Source: Owenia fusiformis (Eukaryota > Annelida > Polychaeta > Sabellida > Oweniidae). Taken from it: 60,000 nt of DNA. A program made the translations under genes and the position numbers. The notes below the pieces were generated by a model. The model saw only the letters and a program-made list of their open reading frames with translations, did not search any database and was not told the DNA's origin. Each line of letters opens with the position of its first letter. The first letter of the stretch is position 1. Positions 51,701 through 60,000 of the stretch are shown one piece after another. The stretch lies in NCBI GenBank assembly GCA_903813345.2, contig CAIIXF020000006.1, forward strand, positions 30,610,024 to 30,670,023, given 5' to 3'.

Positions 51701-54700
51701 ATAGTTCAGAAGACAACAGAATCTTCGATTTAATTCCTCACTTAAGATACATATACGGTATTTCGATAAACAATTAAGATCTGCACTTTTAACCCAAACC
51801 GTTTATTTAACTTAAATAAGGAATTAAATCAACAATTCTGTGAGAAAAAAACATCGTGGGGATTCTGCCTACAACGCGTGAAAAAAAGGGAAAAAAGAAA
51901 TATCGTACTTTCGACGTTTAGACATTTTGTTACCGAAACGACAAGCGTAATCGAGCGGATTACCAGTGCTTTTGGTAATTTAAAAACAACCGCTTGTTTT
52001 CTCAAGAACTCACTCTTTTTTATCTGCCTCAATGATAGACTCTTGTCTATGCCATATATAACCTGAATGCGATGTCACACCCCAGAAAAGAAACAAAATA
52101 TTGTCACAGACCACTTTTCCCAAAGACAATCTTATTTCATTTATATTCCAACATTTTGTTTCTTGGGTTGCTGCTTTTGGTTCAGGTTTGAAGAAAATGT
52201 TGAAGTTTGTGTTTTGTGCATGATAACTGAGAAGCACTGTATTTGAGGTTTGGACACTTTGGATTGCAGTTTTCACAATCACAAAATCTGCATCCGATTC
52301 TGAATGCAGCGCATGTACACTCAATGTTTTCCAACCTGACAGACAGAATTACCATCATTCCTATGCACTGAAATTATATTAATAAAAAAATTCCCAGATA
52401 TCTGAGATTTTAATGTTCTCTGTCAGTTTAAATTCCGTTTAATAACCATAAATTCGTTTCTACAGCATTATACATCCAATTGATAGTTCCATAGTAATGT
52501 ACTCTTATGTAATGATTTATTTATCTGATGAATTTAAATATATGCAAATTTTGTAATTGCGGATTGTAATTAATAATTTAAACAATATTAAATTCCACAA
52601 AAACTACAACTTACATTATCTAGATAAGCCTAGTATAGAGCAGTTATCAAATACCCTAGTATCAGAGTGGTGATATGTAATTATTCATCAAATAAAAGTG
52701 AGGTCACCTTAACATTTCACCTGGTGCAACTAATAATTCCTATTTTTCATACTAATAAGGTATAAACCTTCACAAAACTTGTATTTTAGATGATGACAAG
52801 CCTATATAAATGATTTAGATGTCAACTCTAATACAAATGTGATACATTGTGGGAGTTAATCATCAAAACTATAGTCTCCCCTATAGTGGGCGGGGCAAAA
52901 CTATGAAAATGAAATAATTTTTTTCTTCCTAAGTATACACCTAAGAATTCTGACACTCACCAAATATGAAGTTCATATGAATATGTAACACCATGATTTT
53001 TTTCATGCTTTTCTGACAAACTGATCCTAAAATATCTAAATAGATATGTGATAACATGCCTGTTTTGTGGCCTATTTTGTTATACTTTGGGGTCAAATGA
53101 CCAATTACTGGTCTCAACATTGATTAAAATAATATTTTAATTATTTGTGAATATGTGATCCATCATAATAAAGCTTGAATACTTGACTAAAGTATTTCAC
53201 TTGGGAAGAAAAAATTGTTTCCTACCAATACTCAATTTTGGGGTAGGGTTGTAGGGGGTATCTAGGAAGTGAAATTTCATATTTGTCCACTGCATACATT
53301 TTTCTATATTTTTGATATGTTTTTCAACTGATATTAATACATAATATAAGACTAATTTAAAAACTGTTGCAATTTTTGGGATGTTTGGGCCTTTTATGAG
53401 CCCATTTGCTTGGCCTATATGTCAAAGAAGGTGTTAAGCCAAATATTGACCCAATAGCTCAGAAAAAATAAAAAATTTCGAATTTTTTCTCTACAGTCCT
53501 TGTTGCCCCTTTAAGTAAAAGTCTCCTTAGGGAGAAAGACACATTTAGACTTAGGTAGAAGTGTCCTTTGGGAGAAAGACACCTTTAGATTAAGTCTCTT
53601 AGGTCAGAGTCTCCTTTGGGAGAAAGACACCTTTAGAGTAAGTCTCGTAGGTCAGAGTCTCCTTTGGGAGAAAGACACCTTTAGATTAAGTCTCTTAGGT
53701 CAGAGTCTCCTTTGGGAGACAGACACCTTTAGAGTAAGTCTCTTAGGTCAGAGTCTCCTTTGGGAGAAAGACACCTTTAGATTAAGTCTCTTAGGTCAGA
53801 GTCTCCTTTGGGAGAAAGACACCTTTAGATTAAGTCTCTTAGGTCAGAGTCTCCTTTGGGAGAAAGACACCTTTAGAGTAAGTCTCGTAGGTCAGAGTCT
53901 CCTTTGGGAGACAGACACCTTTAGAGTAAGTCTCTTAGGTCAGAGTCTCCTTTGGGAGAAAGACACCTTTAGATTAAGTCTCTTAGGTCAGAGTCTCCTT
54001 TGGGAGAAAGACACCTTTAGAGTAAGTCTCTTAGGTCAGAGTCTCCTTTGGGAGAAAGACACTTTTAGATAAGTCTCTTAGGTCAGAGTCTCCTTTGGGA
54101 GAAAGACACCTTTAGATTAAGTCTCTTAGGTCAGAGTCTCCTTTGGGAGAAAGACACCTTTAGAGTAAGTCTCGTAGGTCAGAGTCTCCTTTGGAAGAAA
54201 GACACCTTGAGAGTAAGTTTCTCAGGTCAGAGTCTCCTTTGGGAGAAAGACACCTTTAGATAAGTCTCTTAGGTCAGAGTCTCCTTTGGGAGAAAGACAC
54301 CTTTAGATTAAGTCTCTTAGGTCAGAGTCTCCTTTGGGAGAAAGACACCTTTAGATTAAGTCTCTTAGGTCAGAGTCTCCTTTGGAAGAAAGACACCTTG
54401 AGATTAAGTCTCTTAGGTCAGAGTCTCCTTTGGGAGAAAGACACCTTTAGAGTAAGTCTCTTAGGTCAGAGTCTCCTTTGGGAGAAAGACACCTTTAGAG
54501 TAAGTCTCGTAGGTCAGTCTCCTTTGGGAGACAGACACCTTTAGATTAAGTCTCTTAGGTCAAAGTCTCCTTTGGGAGAAAGACACCTTTAGATTAAGTC
54601 TCTTAGGTCAGAGTCTCCTTTGGGAGAAAGACACCTTTAGATAAGTCTCTTAGGTCAGAGTCTCCTTTGGGAGAAAGACACCTTTAGATTAAGTCTCTTA

Positions 54701-56198
54701 GGTCAGAGTCTCCTTTGGGAGAAAGACACCTTTAGAGTAAGTCTCGTAGGTCAGAGTCTCCTTTGGAAGACAGACACCTTTAGATAAGTCTCTTAGGTCA
54801 GAGTCTCCTTTGGGAGAAAGACACCTTTAGATTAAGTCTCTTAGGTCAGAGTCTCCTTTGGGAGAAAGACACCTTTAGAGTAAGTCTCGTAGGTCAGAGT
54901 CTCCTTTGGGAGACAGACACCTTTAGATTAAGTCTCTTAGGTCAGAGTCTCCTTTGGGAGAAAGACACCTTAAGAGTAAGTCTCTTAGGTAAGAGTCTCC
55001 TTTGGAAGAAAGACTCCCTCAGGAGACAACTGACATGTATTGATACCAGGAATATATCCAGTGGAATGTATTTTATAAAATTATAAACTGTTTATAAAGA
55101 ACAATAAAATTCATAACATTACACTTTAAATATCAAAATGCTCCAATTTCATTTCAAAATACTCCCATCATTGTTCAAAATTGATTTTTCAAACAAATAA
55201 ACCAAGGAGGATTGGCTCCCAGAATGCAACACCGATATTCTGCAAAACAATCACCTAGCGATAGCTTTGTTGGAGAGTATCGGGTCATTCTCCATGCAGT
55301 CGTACAAATTATACAGACACGAATAGCAAATGACGCATGCGTGGAGATTAAAGAATATCGAGTTGGAACCCTGGCTTCCAATCCTCCTTGCAAATAAACA
55401 TAAAATTCTATATTTTCTTTTACTTTCATTTAGGTTCTGAAACCAGTTCATGCGCTAGCAGCTCCCCCTCCCACTCCCACAGCTCTACCTGTGTTGCTAT
55501 GGAGTTTGGTAGTCACTGTACCAAGTCTCTTGTTGCTAATGATCATCATCCTGATGGTTGCCTATCTCTGCAGGCAAAAGAAGTCAAGAGTCATATCACT
55601 TGCAGATGAAACCAAGGTTAATATGTTTCTCCATACCGATTTAATGAATCTGTGGTAGATGAATATTTGTATTTGACATTCTAACATAAACAATTTTCAT
55701 TGCTCTAAATCAGTGTAAGGGATAATTTTCTTATGCAAGGTCATGCCACAAATGCATCAACATTGTACTGCTCAAGATGATCATAATTTATCAAAACAAG
55801 CATTTTCAGCCTATAGTTTATTAAATTTTGTTTTACTTTTCTTCATCAGTCATACAATAGATGTCTCTGCCTTAATTTCAGAAAAGAGATGTGGATTCAC
55901 TTCAAATGCACAATTTAGCAATTGATCTTGAAAAAGGTGACATTGTAAACTCAACACCAATCGTAACTACCGAGTTCTACTCAGACCCAAGTCACCCAAC
56001 ACTTCCAAATATCATTCCTGAAAGCGCCACCTATAGAAATGGAAGTGTTAACAAGAGATGTAGAATGCAGATGTTCACTCCAGCGAAACAAACAAGGTTT
56101 ACCAATGGTCTTCAAAAATATCCACAGAAACAAAATGATCACCCACAGGGATTGGCCAATTTGGGATATGCATCAGATGCATTTTCTTTACCTGAAAG
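39717..56198 (+). CDS. Mucin-type type I membrane protein, KIAA1549-family-like (3' incomplete)
   Basis: Coding exons: 39717-39795, 41482-47139, 47707-47795, 48548-48703, 55434-55616, 55882-56198. All are GT-AG and joined in frame, 2160 codons plus two bases, continuing beyond the window. Domain order: signal peptide (1-20); Thr-rich, NxT-rich mucin-like ectodomain (about 30-1890); a juxtamembrane alpha/beta region resembling a SEA-type fold (about 1895-1996) with RKKR at 1929-1932; a Pro/Ala linker; one transmembrane helix (about 2012-2040) followed by CRQKKSR as stop-transfer; and at least 115 cytoplasmic residues. I infer the KIAA1549/KIAA1549L family from this architecture and from the tandem position after hipk, which mirrors HIPK2-KIAA1549 and HIPK3-KIAA1549L in human. 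I could not align it to the family. A generic membrane mucin is the alternative. Function is unknown. Confidence 0.75.
40903..40955. repeat. (AAAC)n microsatellite
   Basis: About 13 units of aaac with two atc interruptions. Confidence 0.95.
41424..41481 (+). promoter_or_regulatory. Alternative in-frame start with signal-peptide-like extension
   Basis: The ATG at 41424 reads MYKFVLPNILNIAWLFVIVG straight into the mucin exon without a stop. It looks like a usable signal sequence, and it overlaps the polypyrimidine tract and acceptor of intron 1, so it can only be used by transcripts that start after exon 1 or retain the intron. Confidence 0.4.
41482..47139 (+). CDS. Mucin-like giant exon (Thr/N-sequon repeats)
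   Basis: The acceptor ttattgtag precedes 41482; two bases complete Gly27; the donor acag/gtatat is at 47140. About 1886 codons are open, dominated by degenerate 7-residue units of the T-N-V-T-T-E-P type. Thr, Ser and Pro give abundant potential O-glycosylation, and the recurring NVT, NLT, NMT and NAT triplets give on the order of a hundred or more N-glycosylation sequons (estimated by eye). The first 190 residues are less regular. A perfect 42-bp block lies at 42219-42596 and 294-bp blocks from 46176. The frame is also open upstream to an ATG at 41424, an alternative start. The exon ends with VQVKVKLEENITSNKFISAM, the first strand and helix of the juxtamembrane domain. Long minus-strand ORFs here are compositional shadows. 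Confidence 0.9.
42219..42596 (+). repeat. Perfect 42-bp coding minisatellite, 9 copies
   Basis: Nine tandem 14-codon units (TNVTSNQTNATTEP) appear identical at the nucleotide level by eye. Each unit has three overlapping-spaced N-glycosylation sequons (NVT, NQT, NAT). The lack of divergence, even at third codon positions, indicates recent expansion or homogenisation. Confidence 0.95.
43800..45130 (+). repeat. Higher-order imperfect repeats in mucin exon
   Basis: A block containing SSESIAMTTAPTNLTTEL followed by TNVTTESTNVTT recurs four times (starting near 43816, 44270, 44490 and 44930), with variable spacing and in-frame indels. It lies between the 42-bp array and the 294-bp repeats. Confidence 0.8.
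46176..46900 (+). repeat. 294-bp (98-codon) higher-order tandem repeat in mucin exon
   Basis: The block beginning acagctgtaacaacaaaatc recurs at 46176, 46470 and 46764, exactly 294 bp apart, and once more at 46869 after a deleted unit. The first two copies are nearly identical. The repeat is built from T-x-V-T-S-E-P-T heptads and keeps frame. Confidence 0.9.
47140..47706 (+). other. Intron 2 of the mucin-like gene
   Basis: Reading through the donor gives a stop at 47178-47180 after 13 extra codons. A ttaaaggggca sequence at 47189-47199 resembles the termini of the foldback element in intron 4 but has no partner nearby. Otherwise AT-rich. Confidence 0.7.
47707..47795 (+). CDS. Mucin-like receptor exon 3: amphipathic helix and RKKR site
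   Basis: Acceptor ttctag, donor ttgag/gtatga; two bases complete Gly. It encodes GLNEAFFEALERAGR, which continues the helix begun at the end of the big exon, then T-R-K-K-R-N and the strand DRYEVE. R-K-K-R is a consensus furin-type cleavage site in a predicted loop. Phase matches exactly on both sides. Confidence 0.85.
47796..48547 (+). other. Intron 3 of the mucin-like gene
   Basis: AT-rich; no repeat or extra exon recognised. Confidence 0.8.
48548..48703 (+). CDS. Mucin-like receptor exon 4: juxtamembrane alpha/beta segment
   Basis: Acceptor tttgcag, donor gca/gtaagt, 52 codons in phase 0. It encodes ILGVERTPNV, a DTSFVHYEDGKIVDAFVAVS beta-hairpin-like segment and the helix ERLNDNELSAILGYA. 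With the preceding exons this gives a beta-alpha-beta-beta-alpha order like SEA-type domains. The first intronic bases (gtaagtctccttcagg) resemble the unit of the minisatellite at 53510-55020. Confidence 0.85.
49954..50500. mobile_element. 547-bp MITE nested in the foldback element, TTAA target duplication
   Basis: TTAA at 49950-49953 and 50501-50504. Inverted ends are tatgagccaaaaaaggtaac and gttacctttttggctcgccc plus tgta. The arms of about 150 bp pair: tcatatttggcacaatt with aattctgccaaatatga, and cacgattttatggcca with tggccataaaatcgtg. Non-coding. Confidence 0.85.
51530..51990. mobile_element. Nested palindrome with transposase-like start codons in both arms
   Basis: The left arm (about 51530-51650) and right arm (about 51835-51985) are inverted copies sharing gtaacaaaatgtc, a T-rich stretch and ttgtaggcagaat-cccac. 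A second inner pair (51717-51750 with 51807-51840) shares gatttaattcc. Each arm has an ATG in the same place, reading MSEHRRFDFSFF on + and MSKRRKYDISFF on -. A basic MSKRRKYD-type start is reminiscent of hAT/ZBED-type transposase N-termini, but the frames stop or decay quickly. Confidence 0.6.
53516..55020. repeat. 48-bp intronic minisatellite, about 31 copies, carrying GTAAGT
   Basis: The unit is gtctcttaggtcagagtctc, then ctttgggagaaagacacctt, then tagattaa, 48 bp (47 in some). About 12 units have gagtaagtctc instead of gattaagtctc, creating a consensus 5' splice site GTAAGT. The real donor of exon 4 reads gca/gtaagtctccttcagg and the following 80 bp contain tactccctcaggagaaagag, both similar to the unit. 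Copies are very similar to one another. Confidence 0.95.
55203..55391. mobile_element. MITE with CAAGGAGGATTGG termini next to the TM-exon acceptor
   Basis: The left end caaggaggattggctcccag and right end ctggcttccaatcctccttg are inverted; caccgatattc and gaatatcgagtt pair further in. It ends 42 bp before the acceptor of the transmembrane exon, so it lies upstream of, or on, the branch-point region. Confidence 0.8.
55434..55616 (+). CDS. Mucin-like receptor exon 5: transmembrane helix
   Basis: Acceptor catttag, donor accaag/gttaat, 61 codons in phase 0. It encodes a Pro/Ala-rich linker (ALAAPPPTPTALP), a strongly hydrophobic span of about 28 residues (VLLWSLVVTVPSLLLLMIII and following), then CRQKKSRV as the cytoplasmic stop-transfer segment. 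The positive-inside pattern and upstream signal peptide give type I topology. Confidence 0.88.
55882..56198 (+). CDS. Mucin-like receptor exon 6: cytoplasmic segment
   Basis: Acceptor aatttcag, donor ctgaaag/gtaagt. 105 full codons plus two bases follow in phase with exon 5. Hydrophilic, with several Tyr (FYSDPSHP, TYRNGSV, LGYASDAF) that could be phosphorylated; no catalytic domain. No downstream exon in phase was recognised before the window ends, so the cytoplasmic tail is incomplete here. Confidence 0.82.
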
Positions 56199-57118
56199 GT
56201 AAGTATTATATTGTACATTGATCTTGTTTCTATAGTCTTGTATCTTATATACTAATTGTGGAATGGAGGACTCAGCAGCGTGTATAGTTCTTCCATGGTT
56301 AATGATCTATTTACAACTTTTGCTCCATTTCGTATGCCTGTGTGGTTGGATTGAGAGATAGAGAAGGGGGGGGGGGGGGGGGGGGCAGGGATTTGTTGCA
56401 ATATATTCTTTATTTGTTTATTACAGATATTAAGAAGGAGGATATTATGGAAGAAGATCATGAAATATATATATATCTTTTATCAGAATGTGTAGTACAA
56501 TCTGTAGGGTCTTTAAAGGTATACTGTATTGCAGTAGTTGGAGTGGTAGTTGAAGGGTTAACATTGTTTATTTATTGAAATTTTCTTTGAAACACATATA
56601 TTTGAATATGACTTGACAAAACATACACATATAACACACACATTCATACCAATGGTTGTATCTATCTATGAACATACAATTATTTTATAATCAGAACAAA
56701 TGCTTGAAAAACAATCCATACAGAGGTATTGCAGGTAGCCAATAGCCATGTGGGTTTGTTTACATTTGTCAATGTTGAAGCGGCGCCTCGTTTTGACCTA
56801 CATAATTAGACCAGGTGTGTTTATCGTGCATAACAACTGTCACTACAGGGAAATGAAGTAGAAAACTCATCAATATTTGTAAGAATCGATTAAATAATTA
56901 TCTGGAAGACAGTGTCATTTGCTCATCTGTGTCATATCTTCATCCTTGCTTCATCTTAGGTAAGTTTTGCACGTTAATATCAGTGAAATAAAAGTTAAAA
57001 GCCACCTCCTGAATAATTTTCAGAATTTGCAAATTTTACAAAATTTGACTCAAATTGAGTTCAAACTTCAATAAGTAACTCTAATGATATCGGTTATATT
57101 TTAAGCAGGTAGGCTCTA

Positions 57119-58006
57119 ATTAGTATGTATCCAACAGACCGAATATAGACTATATTACAGTTTAGCAGCCCTGCCTCTACGACTGATGCCTGTGACTTAT
57201 CCCATTCCCGGACTATGGTTAGACTGTATCTATCGTCTGAATAAATATTCAGATTGTAAGTCACCTATTGTTAAATGTGGTGTTGTATAAATGTTACAAA
57301 TAAGTTTGTTTAATGATAGAATGATTACCTTATAAAGAACTCACAATATTATTTTTTCGTATATTGTCCTCTTACTGAAGATATTCATAAAATGTACAGA
57401 CGCTTCTTGTAGCGAAGCCATTGATTAGGTCAAGCCATTTTGGCAATGCCAATTCTCACGATAAACGAGATTTAGCCAGTGACGTCAGTCTATTTGTAAA
57501 CAAATAACACGTGGAGCGGGAGCAACATTACGGAAGCGTATTGCTAAATTCCATTTGTGCGGGAATTTATTAGATCTAGTCATTTATTATCATTATCCCG
57601 ATTAATTTTCTTCATTTATAGTAAATAGAGCGAAAATATTCATGAAGAAGGCCGAGGTAATCAAGTGGTCATGTGTTGTCAAAGTTCAAAAATTTGCATA
57701 TCTCGTTTGGATCTCGTGAACTCAACGTCCTTGACATTGATTTCGCGATCTACTTATGAACACATCCTGAAGTTTTGGTGAGTCTGACCATTTCATTATT
57801 TTATATCAACTTGTACCCGCCTTATACAAATATTTTTGCTTCTAGTTTAAGATGAACATCTCTTCAACATATTCACCAATTTTCAAGGTGAACATTCTTA
57901 TAATAAACGAGAAATTAATGTGCAAAAAATATCACCGCGATTTCCACAGGAAATATATCAATCATAACAGACCGAATATTATATTCGGTCTGTTGGATAC
58001 ATACTA
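57119..58006. mobile_element. Element with 27-bp TIRs (AGTATGTATCCAACAGACCG)
   Basis: tagtatgtatccaacagacc followed by gaatata at 57119-57145 is matched exactly in inverse at 57980-58006 (tatattcggtctgttggata and catacta). The right terminus also forms a perfect small palindrome (cagaccgaatattatattcggtctg). The 830-bp interior is non-coding. Confidence 0.85.
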
Positions 58007-58007
58007 G

Positions 58008-58520
58008 GACTATGGTCCTGTGAACATCTCAATCTTTTGCCTGTGCGATTACAACATTGGAGAATTTTTTACTGATCTTACACTTCAGATACCTACTTCA
58101 ATAGATTCCTTGGTAATTTAGCATTCTTTTCGTGTAGTTGAATCCACAATTGTCTGGGTTTATCGGCAGAACGAAGACATTTTCGTTTTTGATCGCAATA
58201 TTTGCGTGTAACATTTAACTTATTTCAACCGTCAAATTCCTCCATATTGGTACTTCCGGGCTACATCCGGGACAGCCAAACGGGGGATTCCCCTTTTAAA
58301 TCCAACCGCCATTTTGAAAGGTGATGGAATCTCTCTCGATGAAAAAGAGAAATTGTTCCCGTTCTGCCGATATACCCAGACAATCGGCGGTTCCAATATA
58401 TTAGAAGTTACATCTTGAGTTCTATAATGCATTGAGGTAGGTATCTTAAGTGTAAGGGGCGTAGATAATTCTCCCAAGTTGTAATCGTACAGGCAAATGA
58501 ATGCGCTCAGTGCGGGACTA
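58008..58520. mobile_element. Foldback element with about 150-200-bp arms
   Basis: The left arm (ggactatggtcc, tttgcctgtgcgattacaac, cttacacttcagatacctac, attgtctgggtttatcggca) pairs with the right arm (tgccgatatacccagacaat, gtaggtatcttaagtgtaag, gttgtaatcgtacaggcaaa, gggactatagtcc). The loop is around 58215-58320. It directly abuts the right end of the element at 57119-58006. Related sequence (cctgtgacttatcccattcc and cggactatgg) at 57191-57222 is also inverted to 58515-58545, so the two elements are entangled. Confidence 0.8.
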
Positions 58521-60000
58521 TAGTCCGGGAACGGGATAACCTGTGACAGCTCTGGTCATATATCATTTCACACCTACCGTGCTGACCTATTCTCAACCAA
58601 TCAGCCACCGGGAAGGAACAAGTGCTAAATGCATGCACAATAATTATGCAGTTACATCAGAGAAAATGACCATATAGAAAGTTGTCTTTATTTCGACGAC
58701 GAACTCTGAGTGTGAAGAGAGTGAGGACGAAGAGTGAAGACGAAGCTTTCTTTTGAGGAGCAAAGTTGAACGAATGCAAAGGGTATCTAAAGTGGTTGTA
58801 GGATTCGATAAATCAAAGACTATTTGATTTACCTTATTCCAAGGCCATCTTTGCATTCTGGCCTTGCGTCGGCTATGCAGCTGCGAGGCTAATTATGAAC
58901 AAAATTATGATAAATATCGTTCTGAAGTGTTAGTTCATATTTCCGTCTACATCAGTTCTTATTCAATTTTTGAGAGAGAATAAAATATTTTTGAAAGATG
59001 AGGCACAAATCATCACTAATACGTGAAAAAAATCAATTATGGCACATGTTTATAACATTTTTGAAAAATTGCTATACCTGCAATATATTTTTTCAAAAAT
59101 TATTCCTGTTAAACATTTTTATTTGTTCCTCTCCTGGAGAAAATTCACCATTTTAATTTTTGTTCGTTGACAAAAATAATGTTATATTTAACATTGAATG
59201 AATGGGCCACATGTTTGAATTTTATACATGTGGACAGTTACTTTAACTGATTTTAGATAAGAGTCAATTGCCATGTACTTATTACACCAGGATTTCCTTA
59301 AATTGTCAAATCAGGGACCAATATTATGAGCGCCAAATAAATCTAATTTTACAGTTAACATCCATAAGATAAATAAACATTGATCTTAGATCAAATATAC
59401 AGAGTATGAAGATGAGATTAGATTATTGAAATCAGATAAACATATATTACCTTTGTCCAGCAATGAAATAATAATCAGTCTTAATCAAACCTTTGCAGAA
59501 ATAGGTCAAAACTAAAACATCAGAAAAGGCAGAAAGTCTGGATATTTAATCAACATGTATTTATGCAGAATCTTTTTGTCATAGAGAAAAAACAGAAGCC
59601 CCGTTGCAGTCCTAAGAAACATTCCAGTTTTATTATAAGGATTTTATGTGCATGTCTTTTAAATATGAAATAGAATTTTATAGTATCATTGATTGCAATA
59701 CTGTAACATCTAAAGCCCATTAATTCTGAACAAAATAACTGCATGAGTTTTCTATTGTATCCAAAGTATTCGTTATTATTGATAATCGATGCTTTTATGG
59801 AAACTCGGAGCAGTTTCTCTTGTAGTTGGGGTCAGGATAACCTCATCTATAATATTCCATATCTGAATTCAGATCCAAAGAAAATATGTATACCCATTAT
59901 GAGATATTACATGGATCAAGCAGATTTACTTTTTTCTTTGACAATATTGCAGGCCTTACAGTATGGTCCAACTTATATTTTGGAGTTATGCACCTCCTCA

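Larger units (their letters stand above)
48794..53510. mobile_element. 4.7-kb foldback element with TTAA target duplication
   Basis: TTAA at 48790-48793 and 53511-53514 brackets inverted ends AGGTGCAACAA and TTGTTGCCCCT. Long inverted arms follow. 49075-49820 pairs with about 52690-53415, with shared blocks such as catcccaaaaattgcaacag, gaaaaacatatcaaaaatat, tgcagtggacaaatatgaaa, aataggcca, gcatgaaaaa and gccaggtgaaat/caccaggtgaaat. The arms are perhaps 70-80 per cent identical by eye. No transposase ORF remains. TTAA targets are used by piggyBac and Kolobok superfamilies; I cannot decide between them. Confidence 0.85.
48704..55433 (+). other. Intron 4 of the mucin-like gene, built almost entirely of repeats
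   Basis: Separates the juxtamembrane exon from the transmembrane exon. In order: minisatellite-like sequence next to the donor (48704-48789), a TTAA-flanked foldback element (48794-53510) with two nested inverted repeats, a 48-bp minisatellite (53516-55020) and a MITE (55203-55391) just before the acceptor. Confidence 0.85.
56199..60000 (+). other. Intron after exon 6 of the mucin-like gene, continuing past the window
   Basis: No exon in the required phase 2 was recognised. The candidate acceptor at about 56427 (tttattacag) would give a stop after one further codon and is unlikely. Contains a poly-G run (56366-56385) and the inverted-repeat cluster at 57119-58545; 58600-60000 holds nothing I can identify. 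Confidence 0.6.

Noticed and set aside
53516-55020. CRISPR-like regularly spaced repeat
   Set aside because: Units are contiguous with no unique spacers, and the context is a eukaryotic intron; it is a minisatellite.
56428-56576. Possible next exon of the mucin-like gene after tttattacag
   Set aside because: Joined in the required phase it reads one codon then TAA; no conserved tail sequence.

Overview
This is AT-rich animal nuclear DNA: GT-AG introns, small exons in long non-coding tracts, many MITE-like inverted-repeat elements and minisatellites. No bacterial-style gene packing, operon, tRNA, rRNA or CRISPR array was seen. The proteins are clearly metazoan. The repeat landscape suggests a marine invertebrate, possibly a mollusc or other lophotrochozoan, but I cannot name the taxon from sequence alone.

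Two genes, both on the + strand, are supported by exon chains that stay in frame across every splice junction. The first is the 3' part of a homeodomain-interacting protein kinase gene (hipk). It has 12 exons from 17663 to the stop at 28031-28033, encoding 959 residues from the kinase APE motif to the C-terminus. The N-terminal half, including the kinase N-lobe, must lie upstream, so 1-17662 is probably one long hipk intron. The second gene starts at 39717 with a signal peptide exon. A single 5.7-kb exon follows, coding for a Thr-rich, N-glycosylation-sequon-rich mucin-like ectodomain. Three further exons build a SEA-like juxtamembrane region with an RKKR furin-type site and one transmembrane helix. 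A cytoplasmic exon ends at 56198 and the gene continues past the window. Its architecture and its place directly downstream of hipk in the same orientation suggest the KIAA1549/KIAA1549L family. In human, HIPK2 and KIAA1549 are neighbours on 7q34, and HIPK3 and KIAA1549L on 11p13.

Layout: 1-17.6 kb, hipk intron with MITEs and minisatellites; 17.66-28.03 kb, hipk exons; 28.03-39.5 kb, hipk 3'UTR and intergenic DNA with several mobile-element remnants; 39.5-56.2 kb, mucin-like receptor gene, whose 6.7-kb intron 4 holds a 4.7-kb TTAA-flanked foldback element, a nested TTAA-flanked MITE, a further palindrome and a 1.5-kb minisatellite; 56.2-60 kb, continuing intron with nested inverted repeats.

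The most unusual features are: two minisatellites that carry 5' splice-site sequence, one clearly a tandem copy of a hipk exon-intron boundary; the nested TTAA foldback structure; the hyper-repetitive mucin exon with a perfect 42-bp coding VNTR and 98-codon higher-order duplications; and a Cys cluster inserted in HIPK next to its SUMO-interacting motif.
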